DNA from: Caldilineaceae bacterium
GTDB lineage: Bacteria; Chloroflexota; Anaerolineae; Caldilineales; Caldilineaceae
Direction of reading: 5' to 3'
Length of the DNA: 64,000 nt
Assembly: GCA_022823185.1 (NCBI GenBank)
Contig: JAJDXQ010000016.1
Location: 124,001-188,000 of the forward strand
The position numbers and the translations under genes are program-made. Positions 51,176-58,210 of the stretch are shown here, piece after piece. Position 1 is the first letter of the stretch, and every line of letters starts with the position of its first letter. The notes below the pieces were generated by a model. That model did not search any database. It worked only from the letters and a program-made list of their open reading frames with translations, and was not told the DNA's origin.

Positions 51176-53002
51176 CTAGGCGGAGACGAGTTTCTGTGGT
51201 TGGAGAAGGGGCTGCGCGGACCCGATTCGTTCGTCGCGGAACTGCTTTGTATAGAGGTTGTAGTAGTGCCCTTTCAGACGGATGAGCTGGGCGTGGTTGC
51301 CCTGTTCAGCGATACGGCCATCGTCGATTACCAGGATCCGGTCCGCCTTTCTGATGGTCGAGAGGCGGTGGGCGATGATGAAGCTGGTGCGGCGCGCGAG
51401 GATGGCGTCCATGGCGTCCTGGACGAGGGCCTCGGTAAGGGTGTCGACAGAGCTGGTGGCTTCGTCCATGACGAAGACGTCGGGATCGGCCAGGATTGCC
51501 CGGGCCAGGCTGAGGAGTTGGGTCTGGCCAAGTGAGAGAAGGACGCCGCCCTCGCCCACATTGCTGTGATAGCCGTCTTCCAGCTCCTCGATGAATTCAT
51601 GGGCGCCGGCCACCTTGGCTGCGTTCACGACATCTTCATCGGCGGCGTCGAGCCGGCCGTAGCGCAGGTTTTCCATGATCGATCCGGTGAAGAGATAGGG
51701 GGTCTGCAGGACGACACCGACGCGGCTGTGAATGCCGTGCAGGGTCCACTGTGTGTAGTCTTTGCCGTTGATCAGGATGCGGCCGCTTGAAGGTTCGTAG
51801 AAGCGGCAGACGAGGTTGACGATCGTCGATTTGCCGGCGCCGGTTGGGCCGACCAGCGCGATGGTCTCGCCCTGTTTGACGTGCAGGCTGAAGTCGCGCA
51901 GAACAGGTTTTTCTTCTTCGTATTGGAAGTTCACATTTTCGAAGACGATGTCGCCGCGCAGGTTTGGCGGAGGCTGGGCATCGGGGCGGTCCTGAATCTC
52001 GGGCACAGCGTCTATGAGGCTGAAGATGCGTTCGCCCGATGCAATGGCCTGCTGCATTTCAGCGTAGACGCGCGCCATTTCCTGAATCGGGAACAGCATG
52101 AAGGTGATGTAGAAGATGAAGGCCTGGATGCTGCCGATTGTGGTTGCCCCCAGTTGAAACTGCCAGCCGCCGTAGAGAACGATGCTGGATACGCCGACGG
52201 CGCTAATCAGCTGCACCACGGGCAGGAAGAGGGCGGAGAGCCAGGCGGCGCGGAATCCGGCGCGATACATCGTGCGGGTCACGTCTCTGAAGTCGTCCAG
52301 GTTGCCTTCTTCGCGGCGCAGAGACTTGACGACGCGCACCCCGGTGATGTTCTCGTTGTAGGCCCCGGTGATTTTCGAGTTTGTTTTGCGCACGTCGCGA
52401 TATTCGACCAGGATCTTCTTTTTGAAGCGGAAGGACACCACGATCAATATGGGGACCACGGCGACCAGGATCAGCATCATTCTCACGTCGATCATGGCCA
52501 TAAAGACGAGGGAGATGAGGATGCTGGCGGCGCCCCAGACGAGATCCATGAAGCCCCAGGAGACCAGTTCCCCTGCGCGAGTGGCATCGGAGGTCAGGCG
52601 GCTCATCAGCCAGCCGACCGGTGTGCGGTCGTAGTAGGAGAGAGAGAGGTCCTGCAGACGGGCGAACATTCTTTTGCGCAGGTCGTACTGGACGCGTTCG
52701 CCGAGGCGTCCGGCGGAGAAGATGAAGCCCATCACGCCGATGGCCACGAGCAGGAGGCCGAGGCCGTACTGGATGACGAGTTGATTGAGCAGGACCGCAT
52801 TGCCTGCGAGGATGCCCTCGTCAATTATTCTCATGGAGACGAAGGTCAGGAACCCGTCCATGGTGGCGGTGAGGAGCATGGCGAGAAGATAACCGAACAT
52901 GAGGGGCCAGTGCGCCAGGCCCTGGCGTATCAGGCGCAGGACGGTTTGCCCGTTAAATTGGGTATCAAACTCTTCTTCCTCGAAGTGGTCGTGTTGAGAC
53001 AT
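51176..53002 (-). CDS. ABC exporter half-transporter, second subunit of a heterodimer
   Basis: 608 residues: an N-terminal membrane domain of six helices (about 35-340) and a C-terminal ATPase. Walker A is GPTGAGKST (near 387), Walker B is VFVMDEATSSVD with the catalytic glutamate, and the H-loop is IAHRLST. The signature is LSLGQ instead of LSGGQ. The first subunit ends 3 bases upstream and has the opposite change (aspartate at the catalytic position), so the two alterations would share one composite site, the pattern of heterodimeric exporters such as BmrCD or TM287/288. It exports lipids, drugs or peptides; the substrate is unknown. Confidence 0.92.
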   Translation of the reverse strand: MSQHDHFEEEEFDTQFNGQTVLRLIRQGLAHWPLMFGYLLAMLLTATMDGFLTFVSMRIIDEGILAGNAVLLNQLVIQYGLGLLLVAIGVMGFIFSAGRLGERVQYDLRKRMFARLQDLSLSYYDRTPVGWLMSRLTSDATRAGELVSWGFMDLVWGAASILISLVFMAMIDVRMMLILVAVVPILIVVSFRFKKKILVEYRDVRKTNSKITGAYNENITGVRVVKSLRREEGNLDDFRDVTRTMYRAGFRAAWLSALFLPVVQLISAVGVSSIVLYGGWQFQLGATTIGSIQAFIFYITFMLFPIQEMARVYAEMQQAIASGERIFSLIDAVPEIQDRPDAQPPPNLRGDIVFENVNFQYEEEKPVLRDFSLHVKQGETIALVGPTGAGKSTIVNLVCRFYEPSSGRILINGKDYTQWTLHGIHSRVGVVLQTPYLFTGSIMENLRYGRLDAADEDVVNAAKVAGAHEFIEELEDGYHSNVGEGGVLLSLGQTQLLSLARAILADPDVFVMDEATSSVDTLTEALVQDAMDAILARRTSFIIAHRLSTIRKADRILVIDDGRIAEQGNHAQLIRLKGHYYNLYTKQFRDERIGSAQPLLQPQKLVSA

Positions 53003-53005
53003 GGT

Positions 53006-55141
53006 TCAACCTTTTGTTACGGAATGGGGGTTCTGAGTTTCGGGTTCCACGGCGGCGCGGCTCGGTTCGAGAAGGGTCTGGGGGCCATCCGGCCCTGCGA
53101 GCATCTCTTCGGCCGCCTCCACGACTTCGGCGATTTCGCGTTCCAGGTCGGCTTCAATCCGGACTTGCAGCTCGAAGACCTGACGGTAGACACCGGGTTG
53201 GGCGATCAGCTCGCTGTGGCCGCCCCGTTGGATGATGCGTCCGGCCTCCATGACCAGGATCTGGTCGGCGGTCATAACGCTCTGCACTCTGTGGGCGACG
53301 ATGAAGGTGGTGCGGTCTTTCATCAGGCCGCGAAGCGCTTCGCGAATGGTTGCGTCGGTCTCGGTGTCCACACTGGAGGTGGCGTCGTCCAGGAGAAGGA
53401 TGGCCGGATCTTTGAGAAGGGTACGGGCGATGGTGACGCGTTGCTTCTGCCCGCCGGAGAGCGTCACGCCGCGTTCCCCCACCAAGGTGTCGTAGCCATT
53501 GGGGAAGGTCAGGATCACGTCGTGGATTGCGGCCGCTTTGGCTGCTGCCACGACCTCTTCTTCGGATACGCTGCTTCCCACGCCATAGGTAATGTTATTG
53601 CGGATCGTGGTTGAGAACAGGAAAGGGTCCTGTTGAACGATGCCGATCTGGCCGCGCAGGAAGCCGCGTGGATAGGCGCGGAGTTCACGGCCATCCAGGG
53701 TGATGCTGCCGCCGCTGTAGTCGTAGAAACGGGGCAGGAGATTGACGAGGGAGGACTTGCCCGAGCCGGTTGCGCCGAGCAGGCCGACCACCTGGCCGGG
53801 TTCGACGTTGAAGCTGATGTCCTGCAGCACGTAACCTCTTTCCGCGAAAGCCTTGCGGCGTGTCTCACGGAGCTCCTGTCTGGCGGTTTGGGGCTTCTTC
53901 TTGTCGAGATCCTCTTTTTCCGGAGGCGTTTCGTAGGCAAACTGGACGTTTTTGAACTGCAAGGCGCCGCCGAGGCGATCTTGGGATGGGGCGCTGCCCT
54001 CTTCCAGCGGCTCCCTTTCCTGACGGATTATCTCCTGCACGCGCCTGAGAGAAACCAGACCGGTCGAGACATGGGCGACGAGCCGCCCGATGCCCTGCAC
54101 GGGCCAGACGGTAGCGATGAGGAGGCCGGTGAACGCGACGTAGGTGCCGATGCTGATATCACCGTTGAGGGCCAGCCTGGAGGCCATGAAGATGCCAAAG
54201 ACGACCTGTCCGCCGGTCAGGATTTCAATCGTCGGCCAGAACATGGTGTGAAGATTGGCAATGCGCACGCCGCGGCGGTACTTTTCCCAGTTTTCCTTTT
54301 CGAAGCGGTCGATCTCGTAGGATTGGCGTGCGAAGGCTTTGACGACGCGCACACCGGTCAGCCCTTCCTGCAGGCGATTGGAAACGACTGCGTCCTGACT
54401 TTGATAAGCCTCGAAGATGGTTTCCATGCGTTTGAAGAAGAAGAAGGAGACGGCGGTGACCACGGGCAAGAGAGGAATTGACAGCAGCGCCAGCCAGCCG
54501 TGCAGTATGGCGAGCGCGCAGAGATTCACCAGGAATAGCAGACCTGTGCGACCGATGCCGATCAGTTGATCCTGGAAGAGACGGCGGAGCGTGTCGACGT
54601 CGGAGTTGGTGCGCTGAATCAGTTCCCCTGTTTGCATGTTGTCGTGGTAGGAGAAGGGCAGTCTTTGAATGTGGTCGTAAAGGTAGTTGCGCAGGCGGCG
54701 GGCCATCCCTTCGGCTGTTTGCGCGGCAAAGCGGCCCATGCTGTAGGAGAACAGCCCTTGCAGCAGCGCCAGGAGGGTGATTCCTGCGGCAATCCATGGG
54801 ATCTGCCAGTAGCGGTCGGATCCTGCCAGGACATCGTCGACAAAGTAGCGCAGCAGGTAAAAAACCGAGGAGCGGCTGAGCGCGGCGAAGCCCGCGGCGA
54901 CCACGGCGAAGACGTAGATGGTACGGAAACCGGTGGCCAGGCGCCAGAGGCCGACAAAGCTGTTGTCAGTCAGGGTTTCTTTCAGGTCGTATGAGAGCCG
55001 AATGTCGGCGTCTTCTTCGTTATCCGCATTGGCCCCGCCGGCGGCGGGCAAGAGAGAGCGAAGCGACCTGAGCCAGCCGGGGCCGCGGCGGGGCGGCCTT
55101 GGTTGGTTGCTGCCATCCGATTTGGATGCGGATTGTTGCAT
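53006..55141 (-). CDS. ABC exporter half-transporter, first subunit of a heterodimer
   Basis: 711 residues from the ATG at 55141, preceded by AAGGAG at 9 bases; the longer open frame upstream reaches back to the attenuator and lacks a ribosome site. A hydrophilic N-terminus of about 75 residues precedes six helices and an ATPase with Walker A GATGSGKSS (near 457) and signature LSGGQKQR. Walker B reads ILLLDDATSSVD, with aspartate in place of the catalytic glutamate, marking the degenerate site of a heterodimer. A 40-residue insertion (EKEDLDKKKPQTARQEL) lies between membrane and ATPase domains. The leader carries an attenuator (55342-55501). Confidence 0.92.
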   Translation of the reverse strand: MQQSASKSDGSNQPRPPRRGPGWLRSLRSLLPAAGGANADNEEDADIRLSYDLKETLTDNSFVGLWRLATGFRTIYVFAVVAAGFAALSRSSVFYLLRYFVDDVLAGSDRYWQIPWIAAGITLLALLQGLFSYSMGRFAAQTAEGMARRLRNYLYDHIQRLPFSYHDNMQTGELIQRTNSDVDTLRRLFQDQLIGIGRTGLLFLVNLCALAILHGWLALLSIPLLPVVTAVSFFFFKRMETIFEAYQSQDAVVSNRLQEGLTGVRVVKAFARQSYEIDRFEKENWEKYRRGVRIANLHTMFWPTIEILTGGQVVFGIFMASRLALNGDISIGTYVAFTGLLIATVWPVQGIGRLVAHVSTGLVSLRRVQEIIRQEREPLEEGSAPSQDRLGGALQFKNVQFAYETPPEKEDLDKKKPQTARQELRETRRKAFAERGYVLQDISFNVEPGQVVGLLGATGSGKSSLVNLLPRFYDYSGGSITLDGRELRAYPRGFLRGQIGIVQQDPFLFSTTIRNNITYGVGSSVSEEEVVAAAKAAAIHDVILTFPNGYDTLVGERGVTLSGGQKQRVTIARTLLKDPAILLLDDATSSVDTETDATIREALRGLMKDRTTFIVAHRVQSVMTADQILVMEAGRIIQRGGHSELIAQPGVYRQVFELQVRIEADLEREIAEVVEAAEEMLAGPDGPQTLLEPSRAAVEPETQNPHSVTKG

Positions 55142-55341
55142 CTGTGCACACTCCTTGCGAACTGCGTTATGCGCGCCGCGAACTGGGCGCGCGGCGGGGG
55201 ATTGACGGGACGGTAACGGCAGATTCAGTTCGTCGGGGGAGAGCAAACCGAAACTGCTCGTTACCTTTGACGGGTGTAGCCCGCACAATACAAAAGAGCC
55301 ACAGGCCAGGCCCATGACTCTTGAAGTGGAAAGCGCCAATC

Positions 55342-55370
55342 AAAAAAGTCACGGGCATGCGCACCGTGAC
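55342..55370 (-). terminator. Attenuator terminator in the ABC exporter leader
   Basis: On the minus strand GTCACGG and CCGTGAC form a 7-base-pair stem with a 9-base loop, followed by six T (55347-55342). It lies about 200 nt before the exporter start codon and downstream of a leader peptide, so it is an attenuator and not an end-of-operon terminator. Its 5' arm (55359-55371) can alternatively pair with 55427-55441. Confidence 0.8.
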
Positions 55371-55426
55371 CATTCTGCCGATTTGGGAGGGGGGCGGCCT
55401 TTAGGCCGATCCGCCATCCGCGGTCA

Positions 55427-55441
55427 GGATCACCGGTGCTC
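55427..55441 (-). promoter_or_regulatory. Antiterminator strand overlapping the leader-peptide stop codon
   Basis: The RNA segment GAGCACCGGTGATCC can pair with GGTCACGGTGCGC, the 5' arm of the terminator (55359-55371), giving 11-12 pairs with two single-base bulges and one mismatch. The segment includes the last codons and TGA of the leader peptide, so a ribosome finishing that peptide would cover it. Confidence 0.55.
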
Positions 55442-55501
55442 TGCTCCTCCTTCGAGGCTCGCAGCGCAAAAGGCTGCAACCCACATTCTGATTCGGTTCA
55501 T
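55430..55501 (-). CDS. Leader peptide of the ABC exporter attenuator
   Basis: 23 codons, ATG at 55501 to TGA at 55430. The peptide is MNRIRMWVAAFCAASLEGG followed by AEHR: a basic N-terminus, a short hydrophobic stretch and a charged end. CAGGAGGA lies 9 bases before the ATG and is the best ribosome site in the leader. Position is between the promoter (55575-55603) and the attenuator terminator (55342-55370), and its stop codon lies in the antiterminator strand. This matches bmrB, the leader peptide that controls the heterodimeric exporter bmrCD in Bacillus subtilis by ribosome stalling. No homology to bmrB itself is claimed. Confidence 0.6.
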   Translation of the reverse strand: MNRIRMWVAAFCAASLEGGAEHR

Positions 55502-55574
55502 GTTCACCGGTCCTCCTGAGACGAAGGCACGAAGTAACGAGCTTCTCGTCGTACCTGACTGTGCTTACATTGGC

Positions 55575-55603
55575 ACTATAGCAGGCCGGCAGGAGGCCGT
55601 CAA
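55575..55603 (-). promoter_or_regulatory. Promoter of the ABC exporter operon
   Basis: On the minus strand TTGACG (55598-55603) and TATAGT (55575-55580) are exactly 17 bases apart. Start point near 55568, giving a leader of about 430 nt to the ATG at 55141. Confidence 0.75.
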
Positions 55604-55791
55604 ATCTGACAGAGCTTGGAATTGCGGGGCCGCTCGACGGGAACGCAAGATTTGTTTGAGGCTATGAACAGGATTAAGATAGCTTTGCCCGTGACGCCCT
55701 CAGGAGGAATGAGGGCCGTTCACGGTTCAGGCTCGTGGACGTTCGTTTGAACCGGGATTTAGAGGGCCTGGCTAGAGTCGATTCGCGTACA

Positions 55792-55818
55792 GTTCCCCTT
55801 CGCGCTGCGAAGGGGAAC
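55792..55818. repeat. Perfect 12-base-pair hairpin with a 3-base loop
   Basis: GTTCCCCTTCGC and GCGAAGGGGAAC flank the loop GCT. No T-run on either strand. It lies between the exporter promoter and the PQQ dehydrogenase genes and could be an operator, a bidirectional terminator without T-run, or a mobile repeat remnant. Confidence 0.6.
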
Positions 55819-56033
55819 GGGAATCAACCAAATGGGAGTTACGGTGGGCGACGCGGCGGCTGCCCGCGGGTTAGGGCTTTGAGGTAAGGGGGATGCGGCA
55901 GCTTCCGTCAGTGTGATACCGTTAGCGGCGTCGGCCTGTCTTCGCTTGGCGCGAACGGCGAGAGGATCGGAGGCTGCGTAGCCGGCGCGGCGCGCGACCT
56001 GCGCAGAGAGATTAACCTGCCCGAGGAGAGAAT

Positions 56034-58127
56034 ATGTCTCGTTCAGGAAACGAGAAGAAAATGGAGAAAACCATGGGTTGGGCGCCGAACAGGTCAGTTC
56101 TGGCCCTGGCGGCCGTTCTCATCGCGGCGGCATTGGTCCTGAATCCGGGCTGGGCGCAAGGGGCGCGGGACTGGGCGGTCGGCGCGGCGATCACGCCCTC
56201 GGAAAGTTCGCTGGTTGCGACGCACCTGTATGAAATACAGGTAGACGTTGTCGAGCTTGAGGCGTTTCCCAACCGGGGAGGCGCGATTGAGCCGCTGGGG
56301 GATGGCCTGCTTGTGGCGACACCGCGAGGACGGCTTGCGCTGATTGGCCCGGCTGGGCAGGTCGAATATCTGCCGCAACGCGTTCCGATGAATGAGTCGG
56401 CGTCGGAGAAGCCGATATTGTGGACAGGGTTCAGGGTGGCCGATATTTTGCTACACGAAGTTGGGCCGGGCGAGTTCAGACTGTACGCATCGCATCACTA
56501 TTATACAAGCGACTGCGTTGAGTTTCGCGTGTCCTCGACTTCGGCGCGTATCGAAGACGCGGGCGCGAGGGTATCGCCGGCTTGGAAGACTGAATTCGTC
56601 GCCGATCCGTGTATCGAGGCGGACGTCTTTAATTTCGCGCATCGAGGGGGGATCCAGGCGGGCGGGCGGATGTTGATGGACGGGCCGGGGCATCTCCTGC
56701 TGGTTACCGGGGACCAGGCCGTGTATGAGTGGTACCAGGAGGCGTATCCGCTGGCGCCGCGGCCGGAGGTCGAGGCGGATTCGCATTTGGGCAGGTTATT
56801 GCGCATCGACCTGGCCAGCGGAGAGGTGGAGATTGTTGCGCGCGGCTTCCGGAACCCGCAGGGGCTCGTCCGCGATGGGGCGGGCAACATCTGGCAGACT
56901 GAACATGGACCCGAAGGGGGAGATGAACTGAATCTGCTGAAACCGGGGCTGGACTATGGCTGGCCTCACGTCACGCACGGCACCCAATACGGGAGCAAAG
57001 TATGGCCTTACAATGAAGAGCAAGGCCGGCACGATGGCTATGAGAAACCGGTCTATGCGTGGATACCGGCGATCGGGATTTCGAATCTGGTGGTTAGCGA
57101 CAGTGTTCATTTCCCGTTGTGGCAGGGCGACTTTCTGGTTGCGTCAATGATTTCGCGGACATTGTATCGCGTGCGTATGAATGAGGGGCACGTGATGTTT
57201 GTTGAGCCGATGGAGATTGGGGCCCGGATACGGGATATCACGCAGATGCCGGATGGTCGCATTGCCCTGCTGGCGGACAGCGCCAAGATCCTGTTCTTGC
57301 AGCGGGCGCCGTTGTTCTGCCAGTCTGACAACGATGTCGAGTCGATATACTCGTATGACGGAGAGGCTGTCTGCATCGACCTCGGGGAGACGGTGGCGGC
57401 GGCAGACAGCCCGGCGATCCGAGCGCTCGGGGATGACCATTTTGATAACGTGACGGTTCGTTCGCTGTTCAATCTCTATGTCCATGACGACCGGATCACC
57501 TATGTCAAGAGCCCTTGCCTGGAGAGCGATTTGGAGAATCGTTTTTTCCTGCACCTGACGCCGGTGGAGGACGGGAACCTTGATGAAGGGAGCGCGCATC
57601 TCGGTTTCAATGTGCTGGACTTCAACGCGGACGATGAAGAAATCTTCGCGACGAGACACGGCGATGTGTGCCTGGTGACGCGTGCGCTGCCCGGCTATGT
57701 GATTTACCATCTCTACACTGGACAGGTGATACGAGAGGAAGGAGAGGACGGCGAGGTCACGTGGCGGGGTCCCGTCTGGGAGGGCAGTCATACGTTCAAG
57801 GCCGCCTCTGCTGAAGCGGCAGCGGACGCAGAGACAGGAGGGACGGGAGCGGACCTTTTCGGCGCGCGCTGCGGCAGTTGCCACAACCTTGCTGCCGAAC
57901 ATAACATCGGGCCGCACCTTGAAGGCATCGTCGGCAGGCAGGCTGGAGAGATTGCCGGATTTGAATTCACCGACGCCCTGACGGGATTGGAAATCGTCTG
58001 GACGCAGGAAAGCCTGGAAGCGTACATCACCGATCCGGCCGCGTTCGCGGCGGGAACGACGATGGCGGGGGTCGGTGTGAGCGCTGAGGAAGCCCAGCTG
58101 ATCGCGGAATTTCTTGCTTCGAGATAG
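56034..58127 (+). CDS. PQQ-dependent sugar dehydrogenase fused to cytochrome c (copy 1)
   Basis: 697 residues. A Sec signal (SVLALAAVLIAAALVLNPGWAQG) exports it. Residues of about 55-600 form a six-bladed propeller of the soluble aldose dehydrogenase/GSDH family: GIQAGGRMLMDGPGHLLL, GFRNPQGLVRD, TEHGPEGGDELNLLKPGLDYGWP. These surround PQQ and calcium in relatives. The last 95 residues are a class I cytochrome c with CGSCH at 613-617 and a likely distal ligand M677 in AGTTMAG. Sugar oxidised at PQQ would pass electrons to its own haem and on to the respiratory chain. GAGGAGAG precedes the ATG. A paralogue follows. Confidence 0.9.
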   Translation: MSRSGNEKKMEKTMGWAPNRSVLALAAVLIAAALVLNPGWAQGARDWAVGAAITPSESSLVATHLYEIQVDVVELEAFPNRGGAIEPLGDGLLVATPRGRLALIGPAGQVEYLPQRVPMNESASEKPILWTGFRVADILLHEVGPGEFRLYASHHYYTSDCVEFRVSSTSARIEDAGARVSPAWKTEFVADPCIEADVFNFAHRGGIQAGGRMLMDGPGHLLLVTGDQAVYEWYQEAYPLAPRPEVEADSHLGRLLRIDLASGEVEIVARGFRNPQGLVRDGAGNIWQTEHGPEGGDELNLLKPGLDYGWPHVTHGTQYGSKVWPYNEEQGRHDGYEKPVYAWIPAIGISNLVVSDSVHFPLWQGDFLVASMISRTLYRVRMNEGHVMFVEPMEIGARIRDITQMPDGRIALLADSAKILFLQRAPLFCQSDNDVESIYSYDGEAVCIDLGETVAAADSPAIRALGDDHFDNVTVRSLFNLYVHDDRITYVKSPCLESDLENRFFLHLTPVEDGNLDEGSAHLGFNVLDFNADDEEIFATRHGDVCLVTRALPGYVIYHLYTGQVIREEGEDGEVTWRGPVWEGSHTFKAASAEAAADAETGGTGADLFGARCGSCHNLAAEHNIGPHLEGIVGRQAGEIAGFEFTDALTGLEIVWTQESLEAYITDPAAFAAGTTMAGVGVSAEEAQLIAEFLASR

Positions 58128-58210
58128 GGGGCCTGCGGGAAAAGGGAAGATTCATCTTGGGGCGTTCTCAGGGTTGGAGGATTTTTGCGGCAGAGAGGCG
58201 GCGGGTGGAA

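Larger units (their letters stand above)
55142..56033. other. Regulatory leader of the ABC exporter and upstream region of the PQQ dehydrogenases
   Basis: 892 bases. The minus-strand half holds promoter, leader peptide, antiterminator and terminator for the exporter (55342-55603). The plus-strand half holds a 12-base-pair hairpin (55792-55818) and a weak promoter-like pair, TTGTTT/TAAGAT with 17 bases between (55652-55680). No further gene is supported. Confidence 0.6.

Noticed and set aside
51881..53614. 577-codon open frame on the plus strand
   Set aside because: Antisense to both ABC exporter genes, with no recognisable domain and no ribosome site.
55141..55339. Longer N-terminus for the first exporter subunit
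   Set aside because: The extension starts at a TTG beside the terminator T-run, has no ribosome site and is not of membrane-protein character; AAGGAG before 55141 fixes the start.
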